From positions 62,001 through 126,000 of the forward strand of contig JAGYXB010000800.1 of assembly GCA_022495005.1 (NCBI GenBank): 64,000 nucleotides of DNA, read 5' to 3'. Made by a program: the position numbers and the translations under genes. The notes beneath the pieces were generated by a model. The model had not been told where the DNA came from, did not search any database, and saw only the letters and a list, made by a program, of their open reading frames with translations. Of this stretch, positions 21,886-32,515 are shown piece after piece. Every line of letters begins with the position of its first letter. Position 1 is the first letter of the stretch. Source of the DNA: Rhyacophila brunnea. Taxonomy: Eukaryota > Arthropoda > Insecta > Trichoptera > Rhyacophilidae.

Positions 21886-22108
21886 CGTCAGCGGACAGCA
21901 GAGCCAGTCCAAAAACAAACATTTTCTTTCTTAACTTTCTTCTTTCAGCACTACGGTGCATGGTTGCAGCATCAGTCCCGTGCGGCTCCGTCTCGGGACG
22001 GAATGAGCACTTAAAATCACTTCTTTCAGACACGTTTAAAGCGTCATAGAAAGCGGCCGTGCATATCCACGGTTGTGCATATATGACGGGTGGTGGTGGG
22101 CACTTTTA
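21886..22108 (+). other. 3' UTR of the retrotransposon
   Basis: About 220 bases ending gacgggtggtggtgggcactttta without poly(A). The blocks cagacacgtttaaagcgtc, gaaagcggccgtgcatatcc and gtgcatatatgacgggtgg recur at 22127-22204 and at about 48640-48775. A 3' end without poly(A) is the part normally recognised by the reverse transcriptase in this group. Confidence 0.7.
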
Positions 22109-22126
22109 TATTGTTCTATTAGTACG
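22109..22126. repeat. Right 18-bp target-site duplication of the retrotransposon
   Basis: Exact copy of 16070-16087. Confidence 0.85.
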
Positions 22127-22204
22127 TAAGGGTTATGTTAGCCGGCCGCGTATGACGTGGCTGCATATACATAACGGGAGCGGAGGTGGGAATTTTACAC
22201 ACCA
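22127..22204 (+). mobile_element. 3'-end scrap of a related retrotransposon at the same target
   Basis: Contains gccggccgcgtatgacgtgg, ctgcatatacataacgggag and ggaggtggg, a diverged version of the last 80 bases of the full-length element. It is followed by tgttctattagtaac (22205-22219), another copy of the target sequence. So an older, severely 5'-truncated insertion occupies the same spot that the full-length copy later entered. Confidence 0.65.
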
Positions 22205-22437
22205 TGTTCTATTAGTAACAATAATAAAATATTCATTGACATGTTTTCTTTTTAAAGTAAATGGGTAACGTTTTTAGTCATCTTTACACGATTTTAGAAT
22301 TAATTGATCCGTCGCCATCACGCAGCAAAGTGACGTGTTTCTGGCTCGACATCCTCTCACTGAATGGCAGCGAGTCCAAAATTTCGTCGCGCCTACAGTT
22401 GAAAATTATTTGGCGTTTCACTGATGCGTCACCTTAA

Positions 22438-22930
22438 TAAATAAATTCAACTTTATTGAAAAAATATATCGAGGCCTACACTACAAGATAATTTATTGTT
22501 TTTTATAGGTTTTTGAAAGGTTGATATACTTATTGATACCTTCCGGATATGACTGGCGCCGGGTGTACACTGCAATAAAGAGTGCAAAAAATAAATTAGA
22601 TTTTGATAGTAGGTACCAACCTACCTGGATACCCACATATTAATACTCGCGTTTTGCTACGGCAATAAATTATCTGCAATATTTTGTTTCATCAAGAATT
22701 ACAAACGCAAACAAGTTCTTGTTAATATTATGCAATGCAATTAATATTAATGCAACAACTACAGCCTTTTTATCGATTGGAGCATCTATGGTCGTATCAC
22801 GACGGGGTTAAAATATAAATAAAACCATTATTTGTAATTAATTATTTTTAGGTACGGTTTAACCACTACACATATTGATAGAATTGCAGTTGGGGTGTGG
22901 TAATGAAGCTATTTGACAGTAGATACTGAG
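22438..22930. other. AT-rich interval, no gene seen
   Basis: Nothing supported on either strand. Confidence 0.5.
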
Positions 22931-24017
22931 CAGTGGCTAGGGGTGGAGATAGGTTGTTAAAATCCGACATAAATAGTGTGCACTAAACTGTGTCAGTTAT
23001 ACTTATTTGTTTTTATTGAACTAAGAATCCACATTGTAGATGGTATCGGTAGGTTTTTAAAAATCAATTAAACCCTGCCTAAGCCCAACCATAATAGTTT
23101 AGGTCTGATATGGGCGATCAGACAATAATAGCGCACACTTTTTCAGTCATACGTACTTTTGTTTTTGTTGAATTAAAAATAGGTAATATAATACAGATGG
23201 TTTTAGTTAGTTTTTTTACCACGTTTTGCTTAGCTCGTATTCTTGTTTGTCCAGTGGTTGTTTATCCAGTACAAATCTTGCAATCGATTTTTAACTAACT
23301 TCCCGACTAGCTAGACATTTGAAACTTTTAGAATATATCAGAACACGTTGCCAATGCATTCTTTTAATACTTTTAGCCATATTTTAAGTAGAATTGAATT
23401 AATTTTCAGTTAATTTTGTTTTGTATGAAAAGTTATTTCGGAAGAAATCGGTAATCCAATCCACTATTATTGGTTGCTAAGGGGCAGTCCTAACAAATAA
23501 ATTATTAACATATACGAGCGTTACTATGGAAATCAAAATGACATTTCAGTATTCTATATTTATTTGTTGGTTTGTTGCAAAATCGCAAAAAAATATGATA
23601 TGTTGACAATTGCCTTATTTGTCCTAAATTATTAATACATAGAATTGTCAACTTTATATTATTCAACAGAAAATTTAAAAACTTGGTATCCATATAAAAA
23701 GTTCTTTTTATCCTGTAATCATTTAAATTCATTAAGCTCTGCCTATACCAAAGCATGGTAGGTAGGTCAAAGATATTCTTATGTCTATAAAATATCTAAA
23801 ATTAAGTATGATTTAACAGCACAATTTTAGAGATTTTGTAGTTATACGAGTATTTTTTGACTATTAGGTATCTAGTTTAATTGCATATTAAAGACTAACC
23901 AGTAATATCTACAATTTATAGTCTTAGTTCAATGAAAACAAATACGTATGACAGACAAAGCTTAACAATATGCATTGTTAATATCGGATCTTAATAGCCT
24001 ACCCCCAACTTCCACTG
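22931..24017. mobile_element. Foldback element with about 150-bp arms
   Basis: Left end cagtggctaggggtggagat and right end caacttccactg are the tips of long imperfect inverted arms (about 22931-23090 and 23885-24017), which share gtcagttatacttatttg/caaatacgtatgacagac and ttgaactaagaat/tagttcaatg blocks. Flanks gtagatactga (22919-22929) and gtaggtactga (24018-24028) agree at ten of eleven bases, suggesting a 9-11-bp duplication as in Mutator-like elements; a hAT-type 8-bp duplication is not seen. The centre is occupied by a separate dispersed repeat at 23216-23760. Related short copy at 5313-5704. Confidence 0.7.
23216..23760 (+). repeat. Dispersed repeat family D, copy 1
   Basis: Diagnostic blocks are cgtattcttgtttgtccag, acttcccgactagctagaca, tttgaaacttttagaatata, ggaaatcaaaatgacatttc and aaaaagttctttttatc. 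The same order occurs at 30990-31320, 41375-41815 and 52095-52580. No coding frame or terminal repeats were found, so its class is unknown. Confidence 0.65.
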
Positions 24018-24028
24018 GTAGGTACTGA

Positions 24029-25480
24029 ATGTGGTATCTACTTCTCTTAATAATAATTATAATGTACAAATAAATAAAATACAGTAGGTATGTAATATAA
24101 TAGCTAGGTACCTAATGTTTATATATAATTTAATATTAATCAGGACCTGTTTGGTGCGCTTCAGTTGGACATTGTCAACGGATACAAAATAATCAATATT
24201 ATAGCAATGTATACTAATGAATTTTAAAAACAAAATTTATTATTAATAATTATTAAAAATTTGGACAATTAATAAATGCCTACTACTTACCTATTGTGTT
24301 TTATTTGATTGAATATAAGTAATGTCTTTTCACCAAGAAAACTTAAAAGAAGGTTCATTTAGGTACGGTGACATACATATATTGTAAAAGAATTATGAAT
24401 TTAATAAAACCATAAGCTGGCTCACGAATTTATTAATATATAGGTATTATGCGGCAGCTCAACCAAGGCGGTAGGTGGAATCGATTTAATTATCGCATTA
24501 TATTATGTAAACAATTTAGGTACTTACTGAATTATAATTCAGATTCATTTTGATACCACAATTAAATATTCTCCGAGAGAAGTGTACCTACGCAATCAGC
24601 AATCAGTAAGGAAATCATATTTTCTCTCGCATGAGAATAAAATTATAATTTTTATTTTACTGTCAATTTGAAACAAGGTGCGAATTGTCTGCGCGTCGTT
24701 TGCGTGGGAACATAATAATTTGCATTACCTATTCCATGTTAATTATTTTCACACTTACTTATTTATTATTATTGTATTCGTAGTTTAAACTTACACTTTT
24801 ACCGTTGAGTGACTTCTGGACCCAAAAGGCAAAGTAAAGTAAAAATGTTTTTTTTCTAATATTAGAAAAAGCGTAATATTTTTTCATTCTTCGCGAAACG
24901 AAAAAACGTGCAATCGTTACCTTATAAATTTGTAAAGTAAATTTTTTCTCATCTATGACGATGTACCAATCTATTAATCAATAGTTTACATAAATTGATA
25001 GTTAGGTTAGGTTGTCGTCATCGTCATCGTCATAGGTGAGGAAAATTTTATTTCGTATTAAAAATAATGAGATGAATATGCCAAAATAGCCATAAATTAT
25101 AATATATATATGCATAGTAATGAGAAAAATGACAAGCGTCAAAAACGAAATCGAAATAAGTGAATTTAACACGGAAACATAGAAGTTCACATATGTACCT
25201 ACAATGTTGTTTAAATTCAATATTTTTTGGCTCTCAAGAAAATTAGTAATTTTAGACATAGGTTATATACGTAGGTAGATAATATATCACTTTGCTTTTG
25301 CACACCGCATTGGTTTAATGAGCTAGTGACCTGCTAGTCAAAAGTATAATGCCACCTGATTTTCTAAATGTTAGGTAGGCATTATTAAAAAAATGACTAT
25401 TACCCATTGGAAATAAATTTGCAATACATATTAAAACATACAAATGTATTTTGAGATAAAAGAACACAAATATTTTAGAG
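24029..25480. other. AT-rich interval, no gene seen
   Basis: An 85-codon minus-strand frame (25002-25259) ends in a poly-Asp stretch from a gtcgtcatcgtcatcgtc microsatellite and looks fortuitous. Confidence 0.45.
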
Positions 25481-25489
25481 ATTAGTGAT

Positions 25490-25682
25490 TTTAGTTAGCC
25501 TCCATAGACGGCGAAATAGTGGAATAACGTCGGCGCGCTGGAACGACCAAGTGAAGGAGCTTACTGCAGCCTTCACTCTGCCAAGAGAAGCAGAGGACCG
25601 AGAGGGGTGGATATTCTTGGTCGTTCAGAATATAATTGAATTTAAAGGTGGTCACGATCCTCAGCCAATGGAAATAGTCCAC
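25490..25682 (+). pseudogene. C-terminal scrap of an RTE-like retrotransposon ORF
   Basis: The plus-strand frame reads RRNSGITSARWNDQVKEL, then PREAEDREGW and GGHDPQP, aligning with the extreme C-terminus of the element on the minus strand at 60499-61167 (ARWSDQVKELTGG, LREAEDREVW, CGHDPQP). Everything upstream is missing, so this is a 5'-truncated dead insertion. One frame change is needed near the start. Confidence 0.75.
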
Positions 25683-26194
25683 ACTATAACGTTAAGCTGC
25701 CAGAAAAACGGTGTCTTGTGGTGAAAGAAAGCACCGTTCTGCAGACCTAGCAAAGTGTCACCACATGCTACTGCAAGTTGCCGCAGGATTCTGCAGGGTA
25801 GGTATTGTATTTTGCGGCATCTTTTGGGGCGCGTGGCTTGACCCTTATTAATGCTCGTCACTAATTTATATGAAGCATTATTGTAATGCGTAGGTACGTA
25901 TGGTAATAAATCCGAGGAAAGATTCTGACTAATTCCTATCAAAATAGAGATATCGATGAGTTTTCTCACGGCACAGTGTGCCTTGCAAAAGAAGCCGAAC
26001 CAAAAGATGTGAACCAGTCGGCAGTCACAGGTACAGAGTGTTAAAATATGTTTTGAAAATATATATAATTAAACTTTTCAAGCTTTCCTTATATGGGCCA
26101 TGTTATTCCGTTATTTATAAGGCATTTTTTATTGAACTACCAATTATAGACACCAGTGCAGCTAAAGAAATTATAGGCGATATTTAAAAACCTA

Positions 26195-26570
26195 AACCTT
26201 CCTTCCTAAGCTTCCCGTAATCACCTATGCGTGTGAAACGTGGACCCTAAGTAAAAGAGAGATCCAGAAACTTAGAGTAGCACAGCATGGTATGGAGAGG
26301 AGCACGCTGGGCATAACGCGGAATGATTAGGTAAGAAAACAGACAAGGGTTTTCGATGTAATATAGTTCGCTAAAAACCTCAAATGGAAATGGGCTGGGC
26401 ACATACCTCGAAGAAGGGACAATCGCTGAACAAATGTAGTCATCCAGTGGTACCCAAGAGGTACAAAACGTCCGCAAGGTAGACCTAGAGGCCGCTGGAT
26501 CGATGAAGTGGAATCAGCTTGGAGAGACCTTCATCCAGCAGTGGATAGATTCAGGCTGATGATGAATTAT
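26195..26570 (+). pseudogene. C-terminal part of a second RTE-like retrotransposon
   Basis: Plus-strand translation with stops and shifts reads ITYACETWTLSKREIQKLRV, a LKWKWAGHIPRRRDNR block and GRPRGRWIDEVESAWR. These are the conserved post-polymerase tail motifs (YGAETWTL, WAGHVARR, GRPxxRWxDD) of non-LTR elements of the RTE-like group. The end gctgatgatgaa fits a short-repeat tail. It is a different subfamily from the copy at 60.5 kb. Dead, 5'-truncated. Confidence 0.75.
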
Positions 26571-26764
26571 AAATATCATGCAAAATAATATAATAAGGCG
26601 AAATAAGAGTGAGCGTAAAATTTAATAAGCTGTCTTGTAGGTTTCTTATTAAAAAAGTATCCAGCAAGGTGACACAATGTTACTCAGACTATGGAATAGA
26701 TTCTCAACTTTTTGTGGTTGGCAGAACCCTTGAAACAATTTGTAAAATTTTGGCAATCTCTACC

Positions 26765-26992
26765 TGGTTGACACGCAATGGTAAACAACAAAAATAGTGT
26801 AAATTCTATAAGCATCTCATTCCTACATGAAGCAGCATACAGAGAAAATGCTGTGGCGTATTATTATTAGTCTCAAATTGTATGTAAATTTATTGACGAG
26901 TGCCGCAGTCTAAAATTTTGCGATCTCCACAAAAATTACTTAATTTATATACCTACCTACCTACTCATTTTTACATTGTAAGGCAGTGGTTT
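26765..26992 (+). repeat. Diverged direct repeat, copy 1 (flanks a hAT)
   Basis: Blocks agcatacagagaaaatgctg, tctcaaattgtatgtaaatt and ctacacaaaaatta-type sequence reappear in the same order at 28062-28285, about 85% alike by eye. The pair brackets the hAT element at 26993-28049. The second copy reads partly as protein (VNEKNRVDSISSLIHKEAAD) but with stops; I cannot name it. Confidence 0.6.
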
Positions 26993-28049
26993 ACAAGCTT
27001 TATGTTACTACGCCTCCCTTTTAAAACAATCTAATGTTGGCGCCTCCCCCCTTTATTTCATTAAATAATACAGACACCGCATGAAATAGTCAACAATGTA
27101 CTAATACAAAAATGAAAAAAAATATATATAAATAAACATGGTTTTATTACTTTTACTTCATTTTTTAATTATTAATTTGTTTTTCATGCGATGAATGTGC
27201 TTGTTTATTAGCACAATCCATTTCAATAGTAGTCAGTCCAAATTCATCATCGTTCATTGACAAATGGGTTCTATCATGGGCCCCACATCCTGAAGCGGGC
27301 CCCCAGGCCAGGATCTTTGGCGGGCCCACCTACCTATCGCTGAGGTTAAGGGCAGTGTGGTGTTCTAATATAGTGTTTCCTAAATTATAAAGGGGGGTTA
27401 TCATTTAAGTATATCAATCATCATATAGGTATCACATCAAATTGCAACAAAGAAACAAAGCAGCACCGCGGGCGACTTTTTTTTACTATTAATAAAATAA
27501 TGTGAAAAGTGCTTTAGCAAACTAACCAAGAACTCAGTAAATAGATTTTTGTTTGTTTCAATATATATGTGGCGCAACACATGGCGAACTTATTTTTTTT
27601 GTAATTTTGATTTCCAAAACTCCAATTTTTATGAATGTCTTCATTTTGCCTTTTTAAATCAGTGAATGCATCAGTGGTCCTTGCATTGATTTATTCACTC
27701 ATTTTTTTTTTAAATTTCAACCAAATAGACAAGTTTAACAACAAAATTATCGTTCCAAAACAAATTTGCCTCAAATTTCAACATTATGATTTGACCCTTT
27801 TATTTCATTTTTTCACTAGATATCCAGCGAGCTTCACAATAGTAATAGAAGTGAGGTATTATAAAATTAGTCTCCATATTTTCAGACAGATTTTCAAACA
27901 ACCTTTTATAGGACTGTTTTTATGTAGTTTATAATTAGCGGCCGCTTTATAAAATATACATTTGCAAACTGCAAAACTGTGGCTACATTAATTGTGTTTT
28001 CCGCGCCTTCCTTTGCAACACTCTGCGCCTCCCAGTATGGAAATCACTG
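26993..28049 (-). mobile_element. Young non-autonomous hAT copy with perfect 8-bp duplication
   Basis: Ends cagtggtttacaagcttt and agtatggaaatcactg; flanking ttgtaagg is identical on both sides (26985-26992 and 28050-28057). Sequence is the inverse sister of 6678-7438, sharing the gcgcctccctttt ends and the central ZBED5-like remnant. The 99-codon plus-strand frame at 27635-27934 is the antisense of that remnant and is not a gene. A GGCCCCCAC element is inserted at 27275. Confidence 0.85.
27275..27491 (+). mobile_element. GGCCCCCAC-ended repeat, 3'-truncated, inside the hAT
   Basis: Begins catgggccccacatcctgaa and runs through ggcccccaggccaggatctt, cgctgaggttaagggcagtg and gcgggcgactttttttta. 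It stops at actattaataaaataatg, where the host hAT sequence resumes. Both elements contain a tttactattaat stretch, so the right end was probably lost by recombination at that short identity. Confidence 0.65.
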
Positions 28050-28061
28050 TTGTAAGGCAAT

Positions 28062-28285
28062 CATGGTTAACACGTATTAAGGTAAACGAAAAAAATAGAG
28101 TAGATTCTATTAGCAGTCTTATACATAAAGAAGCAGCAGATAGAGAAAATGCTGCAGTTTATTATTTTTAGTCTCAAATTGTATATAAATTCATCGACGA
28201 GTACCGCAGGCGAAAATTTTGTGATCTACACAAAAATTATTTAATTTATATACTTATCTACTCATTTTTATATTGTAAGTAAGCC
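28062..28285 (+). repeat. Diverged direct repeat, copy 2
   Basis: Partner of 26765-26992. See that entry for shared blocks. Confidence 0.6.
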
Positions 28286-28480
28286 AATAAAGCACACGTA
28301 AGAATAAAAAATAGTTAGTATAGCAATACATCAATAATATGGGTAATTGTAAAACTTTTAAACACTATGACACGAAAGCATAATCAACATTTAAGTATCT
28401 TCATATGATTATAATATTTGATAACAATAATTAATTGTTCTGAAATTTCTGTGACAAATAAATGTACGTCTACTTTTGAG
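28286..28480. other. AT-rich interval, no gene seen
   Basis: Nothing supported. Confidence 0.4.
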
Positions 28481-28489
28481 ACACCAGGT

Positions 28490-28690
28490 ATAAAACGAAA
28501 AACAAAAGCAATCGAAAGATGAAAGAGCGCCGGCGCGGGCGGCCCGCTCACAGAGACTAATAGGCAATAAATAAGCGAGGGAGGCGGGCGCGAAAGAAGG
28601 AGGGCGGGGAACGGCTCCGCTCGGCTGCTGCAGCTCCACTTTGCTTTCTTGCTCGCTTTTACTTCTTCTTCTGATGGTCACGGTTGGTAG
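28490..28690. other. GC- and CpG-rich island
   Basis: About 200 bases with gcgccggcgcgggcggcccg, gaggcgggcgcgaaagaagg and ggctccgctcggctgctgca stand out from the AT-rich surroundings. Such an island could be a promoter or first exon of a host gene, or a fragment of another GC-rich element. The minus-strand frame 28409-28714 (101 codons) covers it but has no recognised domain, and its openness is partly due to high GC. No splice or core promoter motif could be fixed. Confidence 0.35.
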
Positions 28691-29009
28691 GATCAAGAGT
28701 GATGGAATTGACACAAGAAAAATATGTTTTCATTTAGTGCCTACGTAAGAAGATGAGATAGGTATACTTATTTAATTCTAAAGACATTCTAGATCCATAG
28801 ACGACGGTACAACTGGCATTGGGTATACTTGTGGCGCACCGATGAAGCGCTAGACAACAGAAAAACTGATAATCCCTGTGCTAGCAGTATTAAATTTTTA
28901 TTTGTCAATAAAATAAAAGGATCACAAAAATAGAAGGTCACACGGAACCTCAGCTAGCGATGGCTTCAGGTAAAAAAAAAGCGGGAGACGTGATGTTTAG
29001 ATATTGTCA
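28691..29009. other. Intergenic, no gene seen
   Basis: Nothing supported on either strand. Confidence 0.4.
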
Positions 29010-29430
29010 TCACTCATGGAGGAATGGGACAACTAAACGCCAGGAAAATTGGACGCCGCACTGTCGTAGACATGTATACAGAACGTAGATGAGTAATTAT
29101 AATCAGTTTCTATCTACGACTTAGTAGTTTTAATTCATTTAAATCTTAACATAATGTTTTTTTTATTGCGGATTGAGAATAGGCTTTATATAAAATAAAA
29201 AAAATCTTTTTTCGTTAGAACTTACACATATGCACGATTAAATCATTATTTACTTGTGCATTTTTAATTCTCACCAACTATTAAATCATAATATAATAAT
29301 TTAAATATAAATAATAATATTAAATATTTTTTGTAAAGGTACCTATAAGTACCTAAAATCTATTTAATTTTGAATTGCGTGGCGTCCAGTTGTCCCGGCG
29401 CCAAGTCGTCATAGACCCCACTCATGGTGC
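29010..29430. repeat. Element with GGGACAACTNNACGCC inverted ends
   Basis: Left: cactcatggaggaatgggac, then aactaaacgccagg and attggacgccgc. Right, inverted: ccatgagtggggtctatgac, gacttggcgccgggacaact and ggacgccacgc. The outer catgag/ctcatg and the inner ggacgcc motif recur in the same relative order on both sides, so this is a candidate MITE of about 420 bp. The interior is AT-rich without frames. Confidence 0.55.
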
Positions 29431-30379
29431 TTATCTGAGAGTAACATGAACTGACTCGGGTCTTGTACTTTTAGCAGACCAGCGCACCTGTACCGGCTAC
29501 ATTTATAAATTTACGGTTAAAATTACTACAATCCTCTTTTTTAAATAAATACCTCCCCGACTCAACTGTTTGATTATTGGATTCGCCACCTCTCAGCTTT
29601 TACTAGGAAGCATTATAACACTTTTTTGAAAAATATTTGAACCGAATGGGAATTGATACATTATTTTGCATTATTCATGTTTATGTCTTTCACATATTTT
29701 GCTAACGTGTCTACTCAATGTAAATAATTTGTGGAGACTCATACGCTCCCAACATGCAGGACATCGTCACAATGGGTTGTGCAAATGCGTTGTGACCAAT
29801 AATTAAATAATACTTTGATGTAGTAGGAATCAAGCAAGACCAGCGTTGCCGCAGTTTGTGTGATTTTTAACCACTGTGTGTCTTGGCCCTAGTCCATTGC
29901 AAGAAATTGTGATAACCCACATTTTATAATTATTGTCATCGATTGAATGTTTCTTAAAAGCCCACTACATAGTAATTTATTTATCGCATTATTTTATAAA
30001 ACAAATGTGATCCATTTTAATGATTTTACCTCTGTATAAAAATAATTTAATAGCAGCTTATCCTAGTTAGTACCTGTCCCATACCGAATGATAATAATAT
30101 AATAAATAATATGCACAAAGGCGGGTTAAGGTGTGATTGTATTGGCACACCTCGCGCCATCTGCATCACGAAATCACAAACAAGTCTGCATCGAGAGCGT
30201 AAATCTCCTGCAAGCATCACATCGTTATGGTTATCAAACAATATCAAGAAATAAATCACAATAGGTATATGACGCATTTAGCTGTGGGTCCATCTGAATA
30301 ACTTATTGTTCTCAAACTTCAAATGAGATATATTATAAAAACATAAAACAAAACATTGGTTATATTTAAATTGTAGGTA
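29431..30379. other. AT-rich interval, no gene seen
   Basis: Nothing supported on either strand. Confidence 0.45.
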
Positions 30380-30880
30380 GGAATTATATTTCAATGTCGC
30401 ACAGTTCACCGTCAGCTGTCTTACTGAAAAGAGATAACCGTATATAATTTAGATTGACAAACAGTAATATTGTAATTTTATTAGATCCAATAAGAGCAAT
30501 AATAATTTATATATTTTACGGGTAAGTCTTGGTACTTATGAGCACCGACCAGAATTTGATATAAATTACAGGTACTTACGATATGATTGTAAGTATTTAT
30601 AATTTATCTACCTACTTAGATTCTGGCTTTCTTTTTAATTCCGGTGGTTTTTATTACGATCTTTGTAAGTGTCTTATTTATAAGTATATGAATTTTATCT
30701 GAATACTATACGGCCATCTGTTTCCGATACAATATCTTACGGTGTGCTGTGATACGGCTAACTGCATACATACAAATTTTCGGCCACAAATGATATTAAG
30801 TATACAAATGTTAATTCGGATATAAATTACATTCACGAGGTACCCACATAACTAACCAACATTATAGAAACTGTAATGTA
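30380..30880. repeat. Dispersed repeat also found at 53.0-53.5 kb
   Basis: Shared blocks include gcacagttcaccgtcagctg versus gcacaatttgccgtgagctt, gagataaccgtatataattt versus gagatgaccgtatactatat, and tacggccatctgtttccgat versus tacggccaaatatttccgat. The order is conserved over about 450 bases. Class unknown. Confidence 0.5.
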
Positions 30881-30989
30881 TTCTGAAAATGGAGCATTTA
30901 AAGACCCATTTCCATGTAACCACCACAAAAATGGATTTTTCCATTTTCAAAAATTTGGTACCTAAGTCAAACTTGTCTTCTTTTTTACA

Positions 30990-31320
30990 ACGTTTTTCTT
31001 AGGTTCTTAACTTCCCGACTAGCTAGACATTTGAAACTTTTAGAATATATCAGAACACGATACCAATGCATTATTTTAATACTTTTAGCCATCTTTAAGT
31101 AGATTTCAATTTGAAAGTTTGAATTGAAAAGTTATTTCGATACCATTATTGGTTGCTAGAGGCTCCTAGCAACTAAATTATTAAATAATAGGTATATACG
31201 TGCGATACTACGGAAATCAAATTGATCGTTTAAGCTAGTCAAGTCAAGTTTATACGATTCAACAGAAAATTTAAAAACGTTGTATATAAAAAGTTCTATT
31301 TATATTGTAATTATTCTTAT
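30990..31320 (+). repeat. Dispersed repeat family D, copy 2
   Basis: Contains acgtttttcttaggttctta, acttcccgactagctagaca, tttgaaacttttagaatata and ttatatgattcaacaga-like blocks in the same order as 23216-23760. Shorter in the middle. Confidence 0.6.
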
Positions 31321-32291
31321 GGTACTTAAGTAAGTACTTACCTAGTAATGATTTCTGAAAAATACAACCTATTCTGAAATAATATTTGTTATTAACTAGT
31401 TTACAAACAACATTTAAGAATACTTTTTTTAGGAAATTAAGTAGGTATAAGAAATAAATAATGCATTTCAACTTGCCAAGATTTAAGAAAGCTGCCGTTT
31501 TTGTTTCTAGAGCTCTCATTTCAATGTAGAAATTACATGGAAATGGGTCACATTTTTTTATAAAATAATGTAAAAAATAAATGTAATTATTACTAGTTAT
31601 CATAAAATGATTTATATAAATAACAGGTAGGTAATAAAGGACTCATCAGCATATAGTGTTTGTAATTGGTCCGATGTGATTACTACCTACATAAATTATA
31701 CATGGTAAGGTCTTATTAAAAAGAGACATGGTAAATCGAAGGTTTTTATGATAAATTATTTTAATTTTTTTGTGGGAAGCACCTATACTTATATAATATC
31801 AAGGGTTTTAGGAAACTATGTAAGTATATAAATAAGTAGGTAGGTACCTAGTATAAATGAAAAAAAAAATATAAATAAGTATATACATTTTGACAAGATT
31901 ATCACATCACGAAGCGCAAAAGACTTAAATATGTTGGATACATAGGTAATGCTTGTTAATAAATACTGAGTACTTCCTTCCATGCGAGGACTTCAGGAAA
32001 GATAAGTCTTGGGAGAAGGTGATTATCATGACTGAACTATCTGGAGACATGATTTCACAATAGAATGATCTCACACAATAGGTACACCTGCATATACATG
32101 CGCTTCGTAGTATATTTACCACTAATATTTTTGCGTTCAAATGCTGTAGTAATCCGTACCTAAACGTACCTATAATGTTTTTGTATAGAATATCGCGATA
32201 TCCACCGGCTAATAATCGTAATAGATCAGCAAGTTGCACTAAAGTTGAATGCTTTTTACAGCCTACAATCAAATAATTAAAATAACTATTT
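31321..32291. other. AT-rich interval, no gene seen
   Basis: Minus-strand frames of 110 and 147 codons (31271-31603, 31925-32368) have no recognised domain; the second extends into a foldback element. I regard both as fortuitous. Confidence 0.35.
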
Positions 32292-32515
32292 CTTTTATTC
32301 AACGAATAATTCACAAGATTTAAGAATGTACCATTATAATTATTGAACATACATAATTCTGAAAACACTCATGAGAAAGTATAGCCAATAGAAAAAATCT
32401 TTTTCGAAAAAAGTAAGACGCTCGGCAGGACACAAACCTGCGTGATTTTTTTTCTATTGGCTATATTTTCTTGTGTGTTTTCAGAATTATGTATGTTAAA
32501 TATTTAAAAACTTTA
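32292..32515. mobile_element. Short foldback related to the 4.1-4.5 kb tRNA-like element
   Basis: Arms aacatacataattctgaaaa...gccaatagaaaaaatc (32345-32399) and gattttttttctattggc...ttcagaattatgtatgtt (32446-32497) are inverted copies. The outer sequence ttattcaacgaata..cacaagattt matches 4027-4055, and the loop acgctcggcaggacacaaacctg is a decayed version of the gacacccgacgggacttgaacctg T-arm end of the tRNA-like sequence. It is a deletion derivative of the same family. Confidence 0.6.

Larger units (their letters stand above)
16088..22108 (+). mobile_element. Near full-length non-LTR retrotransposon (R1-like group)
   Basis: A roughly 6.0-kb element bounded by an exact 18-bp duplication and lacking LTRs or a poly(A) tail. 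It has a 5' leader of about 1.07 kb, ORF1 (gag-like), ORF2 (endonuclease plus reverse transcriptase) and a 3' UTR of about 220 bp. Apurinic-type endonuclease, ORF1 zinc knuckles, a C-terminal cysteine/histidine finger in ORF2 and the ORF1/ORF2 ATGA overlap together point to the R1/TRAS/SART or a neighbouring clade. The coding region is much more GC-rich than the host DNA, which suggests recent arrival or different constraints. It lies in the middle of a MITE. Confidence 0.9.
15924..22437 (+). mobile_element. TTAA MITE, copy 3, split by a non-LTR retrotransposon
   Basis: The left half runs 15924-16087 (gaggctcggtctaaaaagat, gcgatgcgcggattgc, aacatacgtccattttatgt) and the right half about 22205-22437 (aatattcattgacatg, catctttacacgatttt, gttgaaaattatttggcgtt, final TTAA at 22434-22437). 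Together they rebuild one MITE of the family. It was inserted into the terminal TTAA of copy 2, giving a head-to-tail pair sharing a single TTAA. Confidence 0.75.

Noticed and set aside
16088..22108. Classical R1 insertion in 28S rDNA
   Set aside because: The flanks are a TTAA MITE, not ribosomal DNA, and no rRNA sequence was found in the window.
27635..27934. 99-codon plus-strand frame with a similar one at 6910-7095 (-)
   Set aside because: Similarity between them reflects the two hAT copies; the coding remnant lies on the opposite strand.
26765..28285. LTR retrotransposon with 225-bp LTRs
   Set aside because: The enclosed sequence is a hAT with its own target duplication, the repeats lack TG..CA ends, and no gag or pol is present.
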